From: Psychrobacillus psychrodurans
Lineage (GTDB): Bacteria > Bacillota > Bacilli > Bacillales_A > Planococcaceae
Direction: 5' to 3'
DNA: 64,000 nucleotides
Assembly (NCBI GenBank): GCA_900114885.1
Contig: FOUN01000010.1
Location: forward strand, 93,815 to 157,814
In this document: piece after piece, positions 16,552 to 25,454 of the stretch
Layout of the letters: every line of letters begins with the position of its first letter
Numbering within the stretch: the first letter of the stretch is position 1
Position numbers and translations under genes: made by a program
Notes under the pieces: model-generated
Databases searched by the model: none
Told to the model about the DNA's origin: nothing
Seen by the model: the letters and a program-made list of their open reading frames with translations, nothing else

Positions 16552-17532
16552 ATGCGGAAAAAAATTGTTCTTCTATTAGGAACTCTAATCATTGTTTTTA
16601 GCTACTTAACTATTGTATCTGCAACAAAGGCTTTTCGATCCACAAGTGAATTACCTGCCACCCTTTCCGAGATGGAAGATACTATTCGTCTTGTATTAAT
16701 CACCCAAGAACTGGATACTCCTTTTTGGAATAAAGTCGGACAAGGAGCAAAGCAGCAAGCGAAGGAAGAAAATGTTGAGCTTGAAGTATGGGGAAGTTAC
16801 GGAAATGATCAAGAAGAATTTTTAAAAAAGATGGAGATTGCCATTCATTCCAAAGTCGATGGAATCATCGTGCAGGGCTTAGATACAGAGGAATTTAAAG
16901 AACTGTCAAAAATTAAAGCAGCCTTTTATGGAATTCCTGTCATAACGGTTGCAAATGATGTTCCAGTAGAAGAAAGCTTGCGTAAAACATACGTCGGCTC
17001 CGATCAGTTCTGGGCAGGAAAAATGATTGCCCATCAGCTTATTAAAGAAATGGGCACATCTGGGGAAGTGATAATTCTTGGGGATGAAGTGCAAGCATAT
17101 TATCAACAAGAACGTTTAGCAGGGATACAAGATGTTCTCGAGGGATACCCAGATATTAACATAATTATAAGAGGGACAAAGGACACTAATGAACAAGTGA
17201 TTTCGACAACCCAACAGCTTATGAATGAGGTACCTAGAGCCACAGCATTTATCGCGGTCAATGCAAAATATGTGGGTCCTATGATTCAAGAAATAGGAAG
17301 GCGAACACAGGTGGAGCCATATCATATTTATACGTTTGATGATGGAGTTGAATCGACGGCCCTTCTAGAACAAGGAAAGCTAGATGGTATTTTAGAGCAA
17401 AAACCAGTGGAAATGGGCAAGGAAAGTGTGAAGTGGCTCATGGAATGGATTACAGGAAAGACGGTTCCTCTTAATTCTGATGGGTATTTAACAGAAACAA
17501 ATATGCTTGTGTCGGATGGTGACATGCCTTGA
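16552..17532 (+). CDS. Membrane-anchored sugar-binding sensor protein (XylFII-like)
   Basis: A 326-residue type I periplasmic-binding domain behind an N-terminal hydrophobic segment (about residues 4-24) with no lipobox cysteine, so it is probably an uncleaved anchor. TIRLVLITQELDTPFWNKVG, KVDGIIVQGLDTEEF and TYVGSDQFWAGKMIAHQL mark the fold. Its stop overlaps the TTG start of the histidine kinase gene. Known XylFII proteins of Clostridium bind D-xylose outside the cell and activate a LytS-type kinase partner. The same layout here supports that role by inference. Confidence 0.8.
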   Translation: MRKKIVLLLGTLIIVFSYLTIVSATKAFRSTSELPATLSEMEDTIRLVLITQELDTPFWNKVGQGAKQQAKEENVELEVWGSYGNDQEEFLKKMEIAIHSKVDGIIVQGLDTEEFKELSKIKAAFYGIPVITVANDVPVEESLRKTYVGSDQFWAGKMIAHQLIKEMGTSGEVIILGDEVQAYYQQERLAGIQDVLEGYPDINIIIRGTKDTNEQVISTTQQLMNEVPRATAFIAVNAKYVGPMIQEIGRRTQVEPYHIYTFDDGVESTALLEQGKLDGILEQKPVEMGKESVKWLMEWITGKTVPLNSDGYLTETNMLVSDGDMP

Positions 17533-18992
17533 CCACCATTCAACGAAAGATTTGGTTACTCGTTTCCGTTATGCTACTTATCATGGGAATTATTTGGATG
17601 ATGCTGACTTATTACAACCAGCAAACACAAGAACAAACAAATACCATTCTACAACGTTATTTACGTATGAATGAAGTAACGATTGCTAGTCAGAAAATTA
17701 TAACCGATTTAAATAATTTCTTGCTGGACCCAACAGAAATGAATAAAGCCAAAATAGAGAAAAGTATTAAAACCATTGAGGAAGTTCAACAGGACGTAGC
17801 AAAACTTCGCAATGAAGAAAATGCCTTTTCTGTTACAAACTATATACATTTAATAGATAGTTTAGTGGAGACGACAAATCGTTCTATACTATTTTCAGAG
17901 GAGCAGGAATTAGAAGGTTCTACGAATGAATTCAATGAAGCGAATCGTATATCGATGTACATATCTGAAATGACATTAACAATCTTAGATCGAGAATTAA
18001 AGACCTATAATCTATTTTACCGAGAAATTATTGATCAGTCCGAGGAGTTAAAAAAACTAGGTTTTTGGATACTCCTGTTAGTAACTTCTGTACTGCTTTT
18101 GGCTACCTATTGGTTCTCGCTCAGTATTACAAAACCTGTTCATCAGTTAACGAAGGCTGCAAATGAGTTAGCTCGGGGCCGTTTCAATCAAAGAATAAAA
18201 GTGGAATCTAACGATGAAATTGCATTCTTAGCGCAAACATTTGATGAAATGCGTATTAATATTAATGACTTAATATTGGAGATTCAACAAAAGGCGCAGC
18301 TTGAACATGAACTTCAGCAAAGTAAGTTGCTACTGAAGGAGAGCCAGTTAAGAAGTTTACAGAGTCAAATTAATCCTCATTTTCTATTTAACACATTGAA
18401 TACCTTGTCTAAGAAGGCCTATTTGGACGGTGCAGAAGAAACGAGTGACCTATTGGTTAGTGTAGCGGGATTGTTGCGTTATAACCTAAAGCGGATAGAT
18501 CGTTCGGTTACATTATATGAGGAAGTACTTGTGCTCAATCAATATATGGAAATACAAAAAGCACGGTTTACGGACCGTTTAAATTTTAAAAAAACTATCG
18601 ATGAATCATGTTTGCATGTCAATATACCTGGTCTTACACTTCAACCTATTATTGAAAACGCAGTCATTCATGCAATCGAGCCAGAAGAAAATGGAGGTAC
18701 CATATCGTTTAAAATTTTAAGAGATGGTTCCTGGATTATTATTGAAATAGAAGATAGTGGAAAAGGGATATCACAGGAAAATATTGAATTGTTACTAAGT
18801 GGACAAATGGGTTCCAACGAAGGGCACTCCACTGGTATTGGTTTTCAAAATGTAGTTAAAAGGCTCCAGCTATTTTACGGTGTAGATAATTTAGTATCTA
18901 TTGAAAGTGTAGAAGGTATTGGAACGAAGGTAATCATACAAATCCCAGAAACTAGGGAGGAGGTAAGTGATGAGACTTTTAATCGTAGATGA
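17529..18992 (+). CDS. Sensor histidine kinase, LytS/YesM type
   Basis: A 487-residue kinase. A membrane helix at about 8-27 and a second at about 178-202 bracket an extracytoplasmic helical region. HAMP follows (about 200-255), then a coiled coil, the His_kinase motif SQINPHFLFNTLNTL (phospho-acceptor His near 283) and an HATPase domain with PIIENAVIHAI and DSGKGI. The start is TTG, overlapping the previous stop in TTGA, so translation is coupled. It probably works with the preceding binding protein and the following regulator. Confidence 0.92.
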   Translation: MTTIQRKIWLLVSVMLLIMGIIWMMLTYYNQQTQEQTNTILQRYLRMNEVTIASQKIITDLNNFLLDPTEMNKAKIEKSIKTIEEVQQDVAKLRNEENAFSVTNYIHLIDSLVETTNRSILFSEEQELEGSTNEFNEANRISMYISEMTLTILDRELKTYNLFYREIIDQSEELKKLGFWILLLVTSVLLLATYWFSLSITKPVHQLTKAANELARGRFNQRIKVESNDEIAFLAQTFDEMRININDLILEIQQKAQLEHELQQSKLLLKESQLRSLQSQINPHFLFNTLNTLSKKAYLDGAEETSDLLVSVAGLLRYNLKRIDRSVTLYEEVLVLNQYMEIQKARFTDRLNFKKTIDESCLHVNIPGLTLQPIIENAVIHAIEPEENGGTISFKILRDGSWIIIEIEDSGKGISQENIELLLSGQMGSNEGHSTGIGFQNVVKRLQLFYGVDNLVSIESVEGIGTKVIIQIPETREEVSDETFNRR

Positions 18993-20514
18993 TGAACCAA
19001 TTGAGCGAGAAGGAATGAAGGCCATATTGCAAAAGGCATTTCCTAATCTTTTAATAGAACAGGCGAAAAATGGAAAAAATGCAATTGAAAAAACTGATAG
19101 CTTTCAGCCTAATATAGTATTAATGGACATAATGATGCCTGGGATGACTGGGTTAGAAGCCATTGAAACTATTCAGTTTTCACATCCTACTACCAAATTT
19201 GTAATGGTAACTGCTTTTGATATGTTTGATTATGCAAGACAGGCCATCAAACTTGGGGTGAAAGATTATTTATTGAAGCCAAGTAAAGCTAGTGAAATAG
19301 TTTTAACGGTAGGAAAGGTACTGGATGAGTGTCAGCAGGAGCTAGAGGCGGCAAGTAATAGCGAGATCCAAATCGAGAAGTGGGAGCAGGCACTAGCCTT
19401 GGCTGAAACAGACATTGTCACTCAATTACTATTTGACCACGTACATGAGGTTCATATTGATATGCTAGTAGAAATGCTGGATATTCGCACTTCACTTGAA
19501 AAATTCGTTATAGTGGTTGTTTTACCTGAAGGTGCACTACATTATTATTTATCGATTAAAGAGAAGGTTAGGGAATACGGAGATGCTTGGGTTGGTGCTT
19601 TAAATGGGAGGCAGCTTCCTCTAATCATTTTTCGAGATTCAAAGAGAAGCTTTCGTTCCCAAGCGATAGCTTTAGCAAAAGGAATCTTATCTTTGGATAA
19701 GGAGAAGCAGGGAACAGATTGGTTTTTGGGGATAGGTCAGGTGTGTGAAAATCTAGACGATATCCGCCTATCTTACCAAGATGCACTTATCGCAACTATG
19801 GATACATCATTAGCAGTTAAGTATAGATTTTATATGGATGTTCCAGCGCTTACTTTAGAAACAGATAATCAGATTATCAAGCAGCAACAGAAAGATTTCT
19901 TTGATCATATCCGGCTCGGGGATTGGGTGACTATTCGTACTCGTTTGTTGGATGTGATTCAGCAGTATGAAAATGTCGGGAATTCATTAATCTATACGCA
20001 GCAGAGAATTCTTGAGTTGCTTTGGGTAGCAAATCGTGTAATGGATGAAATGGGAATGGAAACAAGTGCATTATTTTTCTCCTTTCAAGCAAATGATTAT
20101 AGACAGCTGCGAACAGAGACATTATTACTGCTTGAACAGATGAATTCTGTATATAATACACATTACGATCAAATAGAAGCCGATAAGATACATCAGATAC
20201 AGCAGTATATTAGAGAACATTCACATGAGGATATTTCTTTAGATGCGCTAGCATTTCGAGTGAATTTGAGCCCGATTTATATTAGTAAAATGTTTAAGGA
20301 AAAGCTTGGAGTCAACTATATAGATTATTTAACGGAGTGTCGCATAGAAAAAGCAAAGAAATTATTGAATAACCCAGAGAAAAGTTTAAAGGAAATTACC
20401 TTTGAGATTGGCTACCATGAGCCGAATTACTTTAGCAAGGTTTTTAAGAAAATGTGTGGAGTATCTCCGAAGGAATATAGAAAAACATTATGGAGTAAAA
20501 AAGCTGAAGTGTAG
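18970..20514 (+). CDS. Response regulator, YesN type (REC plus AraC HTH)
   Basis: A 514-residue regulator. The receiver domain (1-120) has the DDEP acidic pair, phospho-acceptor Asp in IVLMDIMMPGMTG and Lys in DYLLKPSK. The central 250 residues are a helical linker. The C-terminal AraC domain (about 410-510) contains DISLDALAFRVNLSPIYISK and the second helix pair in YHEPNYFSKVFKKMCGVSPKE. ATG 18970 is preferred to GTG 18967 for its spacing from GGAGGAGG. It probably binds the 21-bp boxes and drives importer genes in response to sugar. Confidence 0.93.
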   Translation: MRLLIVDDEPIEREGMKAILQKAFPNLLIEQAKNGKNAIEKTDSFQPNIVLMDIMMPGMTGLEAIETIQFSHPTTKFVMVTAFDMFDYARQAIKLGVKDYLLKPSKASEIVLTVGKVLDECQQELEAASNSEIQIEKWEQALALAETDIVTQLLFDHVHEVHIDMLVEMLDIRTSLEKFVIVVVLPEGALHYYLSIKEKVREYGDAWVGALNGRQLPLIIFRDSKRSFRSQAIALAKGILSLDKEKQGTDWFLGIGQVCENLDDIRLSYQDALIATMDTSLAVKYRFYMDVPALTLETDNQIIKQQQKDFFDHIRLGDWVTIRTRLLDVIQQYENVGNSLIYTQQRILELLWVANRVMDEMGMETSALFFSFQANDYRQLRTETLLLLEQMNSVYNTHYDQIEADKIHQIQQYIREHSHEDISLDALAFRVNLSPIYISKMFKEKLGVNYIDYLTECRIEKAKKLLNNPEKSLKEITFEIGYHEPNYFSKVFKKMCGVSPKEYRKTLWSKKAEV

Positions 20515-20526
20515 AGGAGGAGTCAG

Positions 20527-21588
20527 ATGAAAAGTAAATTCATTGCCGTTTATCTGTTAGGCGTAATTATGTTTCTTTTTGCCTGTACGGACTCATCTGC
20601 ACCTAAAACTCCTAGACCAGAAGATAGTCCGATTGTCAAAAATGACGCCCCTGTTCGGATTGGATTTTCCATGGATACATTGCTAGAGGAACGTTGGTTG
20701 AAAGACCGTGAGTTGTTTAAAGAAGCTATAGAAAACCTCGGAGCAGAAGTTGAAATAGTTGCTGCAAACGGAGATGATGCGTTACAGATTTCACAAGCAG
20801 AGACACTCATTCAAAGCGGCATTGACCTATTAGTAATTGTTCCTCATAATGCGGCTGCTACAGCGGCAATTGTTCATAAAGCTCATCTTGCAGGTATTCA
20901 AGTCATTGCCTATGATCGTCTTGTCAAAAACGCAGAGCTTGATATGTACATATCCTTTGATAATGAACAAGTTGGCAAAATGCAGGCAGAGGCTATGACA
21001 GCGCTTGTTCCAAAGGGAAACTATGTCTTTATAGGAGGAGCTATCACAGACAACAATGCTCACCTCTTAAAAGATGGCGTATTCAAGGTGTTACAACCGT
21101 ATATTGAGCGTGGAGATATCCATGTTGTCTATGATCAGTGGACGAAGGATTGGACTCCTGCAAATGCACAAGCTAATATGGAACAGGCTATTCGTACTAC
21201 GAATGGTCAGATTGACGCAGTAATTGCTGCAAATGATGCCACAGCAGGTGGTGCGATTCAGGCACTCGAGGACCATGGCTTAGCTAGTAAAATACCAGTA
21301 GCTGGCCAAGACGCAGATTTAGCAGGTGTTCAACGGATTGTAATTGGAACACAAACAATGACTGTTTATAAGCCTATTCAAATCCTAACTCAGAAAGTAG
21401 CAGAAATAGCAGTGGCCATGGCAAAGGGAGAACCCGTAACCGCCAGCCAACAAGTAAATAACGGCAAGAAGGAAGTGCCGTCAGTTTTGCTAGCACCAAT
21501 TGCAGTAAATATAGACAATCTCGAAAGCACTGTTATTGAGGATGGCTTTCATACAGCAGAAGATGTTTATGAAAGAAGTGAGGAATAA
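20527..21588 (+). CDS. Second sugar-binding lipoprotein (XylF-like)
   Basis: A 353-residue binding protein with lipobox FLFAC (Cys at about 20). PVRIGFSMDTLLEERWLKDR, VIVPHNAAATAAIVHKAHLA, VIAYDRLVKNAELDMYISFD and AANDATAGGAIQALED are XylF signatures. It sits 12 bases after the response regulator stop, so it belongs to the sensor operon, not the importer operon. Two ligand-binding lipoproteins plus the anchored sensor thus surround one ATPase-permease pair. It may feed the same permease with different affinity or specificity. Confidence 0.87.
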   Translation: MKSKFIAVYLLGVIMFLFACTDSSAPKTPRPEDSPIVKNDAPVRIGFSMDTLLEERWLKDRELFKEAIENLGAEVEIVAANGDDALQISQAETLIQSGIDLLVIVPHNAAATAAIVHKAHLAGIQVIAYDRLVKNAELDMYISFDNEQVGKMQAEAMTALVPKGNYVFIGGAITDNNAHLLKDGVFKVLQPYIERGDIHVVYDQWTKDWTPANAQANMEQAIRTTNGQIDAVIAANDATAGGAIQALEDHGLASKIPVAGQDADLAGVQRIVIGTQTMTVYKPIQILTQKVAEIAVAMAKGEPVTASQQVNNGKKEVPSVLLAPIAVNIDNLESTVIEDGFHTAEDVYERSEE

Positions 21589-21662
21589 ATTATGGAGAAC
21601 CGTGTTTCAACAAAAGTGGCGCGGGTTCAACCCATCGTCACGATACCAAGTTCAATTCCCGA

Positions 21663-21691
21663 TTGACTCTCATTTTGAATGATGATATAGT
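21663..21691 (+). promoter_or_regulatory. Sigma-A promoter for the MutS2-like gene leader
   Basis: TTGACT (21663-21668) and TATAGT (21686-21691) have an optimal 17-base spacer. Transcription would start near 21699, giving a leader of about 370 bases. Confidence 0.75.
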
Positions 21692-21722
21692 GTAAATATT
21701 CTAATAAAAGGTGTGGTGGAGT

Positions 21723-21746
21723 ATGTCTGAAGTAGGTATGAGCTAA
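21723..21746 (+). CDS. Putative 7-codon leader peptide
   Basis: ATG-TCT-GAA-GTA-GGT-ATG-AGC-TAA encodes MSEVGMS. AAAGGTG at 21707-21713 is a suitable ribosome site 9 bases upstream. It lies about 25 bases after the predicted transcription start and just before the structured RNA. Short ORFs in this position are used as ribosome sensors in attenuators of antibiotic-response genes. That role is inferred here. Confidence 0.4.
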   Translation: MSEVGMS

Positions 21747-21776
21747 TTTACATTAGTTTAATAAGGTGTGTAAAAC

Positions 21777-21894
21777 CTGGTTATAAACCAGCTTGTTTAG
21801 TACGCCTTGTTCTACATTGTATTTCAATGTAGATACCTACCTGAAGACTGCTTCCGCATTCCTTATTCGTTTAACATATTGGTATGTTAAGGCG
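21777..21894 (+). ncRNA. Structured leader RNA domain (riboswitch- or attenuator-like)
   Basis: Stem-loops visible are CTGGTT/AACCAG (21777-21791), CTACATTG/CAATGTAG (21812-21832), GAAG/CTTC (21843-21854) and TTAACATA/TATGTTAA (21871-21890). CGCC at 21803-21806 pairs with GGCG at 21891-21894 and closes the last three into a branched domain. A terminator follows directly. I do not recognise a named riboswitch class. The base of the last hairpin can extend to pair with GAG 21897-21899, which would compete with the terminator stem. Confidence 0.55.
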
Positions 21895-21896
21895 AA

Positions 21897-21933
21897 GAGT
21901 GTAGTGGGATTTGTCCCGCTGCGCTCTTTTTTT
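21897..21933 (+). terminator. Leader terminator 1
   Basis: A 13-base-pair stem pairs 21897-21909 with 21914-21926 (three G-U pairs) around TTTG, followed by seven Ts. It lies about 140 bases upstream of the coding region, so transcription must escape it to reach the gene. Confidence 0.8.
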
Positions 21934-21982
21934 ACCTCTTTTTATAAACGATTTGTATGTCATGTATTTATATACGTGGCAG

Positions 21983-22049
21983 ATGCCCGCAGGAGCTTTC
22001 TATCCATTTTTAAAATGGAGTGGTAGGAGACTTCTTTGCGGGCATTTTT
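21983..22049 (+). terminator. Leader terminator 2
   Basis: ATGCCCGCA (21983-21991) pairs with TGCGGGCAT (22037-22045) and is followed by a T-run. An inner CCATTTT/AAAATGG hairpin lies within. It ends 10 bases before the ribosome site of the gene. Confidence 0.7.
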
Positions 22050-22072
22050 AAATTATTTTAGGAGGTAAGAAA

Positions 22073-23977
22073 ATGAATAAGATGACATATGAAAAATTAC
22101 AATATAACGAACTTTAAGAAATGGTGAAATCCTACTGCGTTAGCAGCTTAGGAAAGGAACTATTGGATAATCTATTCCCAAGTCCAAACATTAAAGTGGT
22201 GAAAAATAGACTAAACGAGACAACCGAGGCAAGAAAGTTATTAGATGCAGAAAATCATCTCCCGTTAAAGGGTATCTCCAATATTAGTCACCTCATGGAG
22301 AAACTTGAGAAAGGGATTATTTTAGGACCGTCTGAATTAGTAGCAATATCAGATTTCTTAAGAGGGTGTAGGGTGATTAAGAAATTCATGTTAGGAAAAG
22401 AATTTTTTGCCCCTATTCTTCACTCTTATGCTTATTCCATGATGGAGTTTGCGACTATTGAGGAAACGATTAATGCTTCTATTAGAGGGAATATGGTGGA
22501 TTCTGAAGCGAGTAAAGAGTTAAAGCGTATAAGAAATCAAATAGCAAAAACCGAAGAAAAAATAGAAGAGCGGCTGCATAGATTTCTCAAAAGCAGCGCA
22601 AACAAAGAATATATTCAGGAATTTTTTATCAGTAAAAAAGACGACAGATTTACTATCCCGATTAAAGCGTCCTATAAAAACCAAGTACAGGGAACGATTA
22701 TTGAATCATCTTCTAAAGGATCTACAGTATTTATCGAACCAGCAACAATTACTAAATTTAACGGAGAGCTAGCTACTCTTAAATCAGAAGAATCGATAGA
22801 AGAGTATCAAATTTTAGCTACTATTTCTGGAATGATTCAGGAGGAAATTAGACAAATTCATATTAATATTGAATTGATCGCTCAATATGACATGATCTTT
22901 GCAAAAGCGAAATTTAGTAAGAGTATCGATGGTATTGAACCAAAGTTAAACAATCATGGGTTTATCCATTTAAAAAATAGCAAGCATCCACTTTTACCTG
23001 GCAATATAGTACCTCTAGACTTTGAAATTGGTAAGGATTATCGGAGTTTGATAATAACTGGACCAAATGCGGGAGGAAAAACGGTGGTGCTGAAGACAAT
23101 TGGTATTTTAACTCTTGCTGTTATGTCTGGTTTTCATATTGCTGCTGACGTTGGGACGGAAATAGCAGTGGTCGATAATTTATTCGTCGATATTGGAGAC
23201 AATCAAAGTATTGAAAATTCACTAAGTACCTTTTCATCTCATATGAAAAATATTTCAGAAGTTATGCGTGTATCCACGAATAATACATTGCTTCTTTTCG
23301 ATGAGATAGGAAGTGGAACAGAACCAAATGAAGGGGCAGCGCTAGCAATCGCAATCTTGGAGGAGTTTTATCAAATGGGCTGTATTACCGTCGCAACGAC
23401 CCACTATGGAGAGATAAAGCGCTACTCAGAAATCCATAGTGACTTTATGAATGCGGCGATGCTGTTTAATAGTGAAGCATTGGAGCCAATGTATAAGCTA
23501 CTCATTGGAAAATCAGGGGAAAGTAATGCGCTATGGATTTCTAAAAAAATGGATATTCAAGAGAAAGTTCTAAAAAAAGCACAAAGTTATATGGAAAACA
23601 AAACATATGATTTAGAACGTGTGAGAGAAAATAAGATTAAAAAACCAACTACTCATAGGGAATCGGAAGTAGAAACATACAATTTTGAAAAAGGTGACAG
23701 AGTTAAATTACTTGAATTTGACGATTTTGGGATCGTGTATGAGAAAAAGGATCAACAGAATAATGTGTCCGTTTTCTATAAAAATGAAGTAATAAAGCAA
23801 AATGTAAAAAGAATGGTGTTGGAGAGCAAAGCATCCGACTTATACCCCGAAGGATATGACCTATCTACATTATTTGTAAGCTATGCGGAAAGGAAATTCG
23901 CGCATGACATGGAAAGAGGGTCCAAAAAAGCTTTGAGAAAAATAGCTAAAGAAATAAAAAAGCAAAAGAATGAATAA
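22073..23977 (+). pseudogene. MutS2-like ATPase gene without Smr domain, interrupted by an in-frame TAA at codon 15
   Basis: Translation from ATG 22073, behind AGGAGGT, gives MNKMTYEKLQYNEL, then TAA (22115-22117). GAA and ATG 22121 follow in the same frame, opening 618 codons. MutS2 similarity runs across the stop (KLQYNEL before it, SSLGKELLDNLFP after), so a Lys codon was probably lost. The remainder is intact: Walker A GPNAGGKT, the switch segment DIGDNQSIENSLSTFSSHMK, and Walker B LLLFDEIGSGTEP. The C-terminal Smr nuclease domain of about 80 residues is absent. MutS2 of B. subtilis acts on collided ribosomes. This paralogue may reinitiate at 22121, be read through, be inactive, or the stop may be a sequencing error. 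Confidence 0.7.
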
Positions 23978-24067
23978 CAAGAGAGTAAGTGAACTTGAAT
24001 ATACACTTACACAGAAAGCATAAAACCATCTAGCTAGAGCAAATTATACTCTAGGAGGTGAATATTC

Positions 24068-24244
24068 ATGAGTAAAAATAACAAAAAGACAATCAATGTA
24101 AGAACGCATAATAGTTACGAGCTTTATAAAAATCCCACGAATAATCCTGATGAGGAATTTTCAGAAGAGTTTGTGGAGATTTCAAAAAATAAGATAACGA
24201 ATGAAATTAATAAAAACCCATCTAACAAAAGAAAAAATAATTAG
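24068..24244 (+). CDS. Small hydrophilic protein (58 residues), unknown
   Basis: ATG 24068 follows an excellent AGGAGGTG at 24053-24060, and the frame ends TAG at 24242-24244. The product is rich in Asn, Lys and Glu, has no membrane segment or cysteine, and contains SYELYKNPTNNPDEEFSEEF. It lies 90 bases after the MutS2-like gene and just before a strong terminator, so it may share that transcript. I do not recognise a family. Confidence 0.6.
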   Translation: MSKNNKKTINVRTHNSYELYKNPTNNPDEEFSEEFVEISKNKITNEINKNPSNKRKNN

Positions 24245-24251
24245 TACACGT

Positions 24252-24282
24252 AAGGTGAGTTCAATATGAGCTCACCTTTTTC
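24252..24282 (+). terminator. Strong intrinsic terminator
   Basis: AAGGTGAG pairs with CTCACCTT, extended inside by TTCA/TGAG, and is followed by Ts. It closes the MutS2-like/small-protein unit. Confidence 0.85.
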
Positions 24283-24397
24283 TTGCATCTATTTATCGCC
24301 GATTAACAGTAAGTGGTCTTAGAGAATACTAGATTTTACGTATTTTAAAGGTATTTTCTCCCTGCTATAGAAATTATTAAGGAGGAGGTTGATAGAC

Positions 24398-25105
24398 ATG
24401 AATAAAGATAAACCAATTGAGGCAGCCCAAAAATTTATACATAAATATTTTCCAAATTGTAACGGAGCTTTGTTAGCAGGAAGCGTCGTTCGGGGAGAGG
24501 AAACAGATACATCAGACTTAGATATTGTGATTTTTGATGAAACAGTTCCTTCTTCTTATAGAGAATCGCTTATCGAATTCAATTGGCCAATTGAAGTGTT
24601 TGTACATAATACAAGCTCCTATAAGTCGTTTTTTGAGAGTGATCGAGAGCGTGCACGCCCTTCTCTGCCGAGGATGGTGTCGGAGGGAATTATCTTAAAA
24701 GATGATGGAGTAATTGAAATTATAAGAAAAGAAGCAATAGATTTGTTAAAGGAGGGCCCAGAAGAATGGTCCGAAATAACTTTACAAATAAAACGGTATT
24801 TTCTTACCAATACACTTGATGATTTTATAGGATGCAATAAAAGAGGAGAAGAAATATTCATCGCAAACGCATTAGCAGAACTTGTAAGTGAATTTGTTTT
24901 AAGGAGCAACCGTCATTGGATAGGAACTTCTAAATGGATTGTTCGCTCTTTAAGGGCATATGACGAAGACTATACTATTCAATTTGTTGAAGCATTTGAG
25001 ACATACTATACAACAGGTGATAAAGAGAAGGTAATTCACTTAGTTGAGGCAGCAATGGAGCCTTTTGGGGGACGATTGTTAGAAGGTTTTTCGTTGGGGA
25101 AATAA
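24398..25105 (+). CDS. Nucleotidyltransferase-fold protein
   Basis: A 235-residue protein with the polymerase-beta nucleotidyltransferase core near the N-terminus. LLAGSVVRGEETDTSDLDIV carries the GS motif and the first two catalytic Asp residues, and NWPIEVFVH holds a later acidic strand. The C-terminal helical half resembles aminoglycoside or kanamycin nucleotidyltransferases. ATG 24398 is favoured by spacing from GGAGGAGG over the TTG at 24389. The substrate is unknown; antibiotic resistance is possible but not shown. Confidence 0.75.
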   Translation: MNKDKPIEAAQKFIHKYFPNCNGALLAGSVVRGEETDTSDLDIVIFDETVPSSYRESLIEFNWPIEVFVHNTSSYKSFFESDRERARPSLPRMVSEGIILKDDGVIEIIRKEAIDLLKEGPEEWSEITLQIKRYFLTNTLDDFIGCNKRGEEIFIANALAELVSEFVLRSNRHWIGTSKWIVRSLRAYDEDYTIQFVEAFETYYTTGDKEKVIHLVEAAMEPFGGRLLEGFSLGK

Positions 25106-25121
25106 GGAATTTGGAGGCTGT

Positions 25122-25445
25122 ATGAAAACTTTTATTGGTGTAATATCCATACTCTTTGGAGTGCTATTTATAAATGTAACAATTAATTCATTTGAAAAAG
25201 CAGGAAATATTATGCTAACTCTCTATGGAATAACATTATGTGCACTTGGTGCTATTATACTTAGCAATCGAAAAATAACAAATGGTAGAATTTATACAAG
25301 GGTTATAGGTCTAGGTATTACGATGATTTTATTTGGAATTGCATTCGTATTGAAACCGGGAGATTCGGGAAGTAGTTTTGGAATGCTCCTAATTGTTTTA
25401 GGTTCGCTATTTTCCATAGTAGATTACTTTTGGACTAAAGGATAG
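25122..25445 (+). CDS. Small integral membrane protein, four helices
   Basis: 107 residues with four hydrophobic segments at about 3-20, 28-47, 62-81 and 87-103, joined by short polar loops. No motif suggests a function. It begins 16 bases after the nucleotidyltransferase stop and ends 3 bases before the Nudix reading frame, so it is probably cotranscribed with both. Confidence 0.65.
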   Translation: MKTFIGVISILFGVLFINVTINSFEKAGNIMLTLYGITLCALGAIILSNRKITNGRIYTRVIGLGITMILFGIAFVLKPGDSGSSFGMLLIVLGSLFSIVDYFWTKG

Positions 25446-25454
25446 AGAGTGGGT

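Noticed and set aside
21618..21662. tRNA-like T-arm sequence (GGGTTCAACCC)
   Set aside because: No acceptor, D or anticodon arms can be folded around it.
21777..21933. T-box riboswitch
   Set aside because: I find no T-box bulge sequence and no specifier-loop layout, and the gene is not an aminoacyl-tRNA or amino-acid gene.
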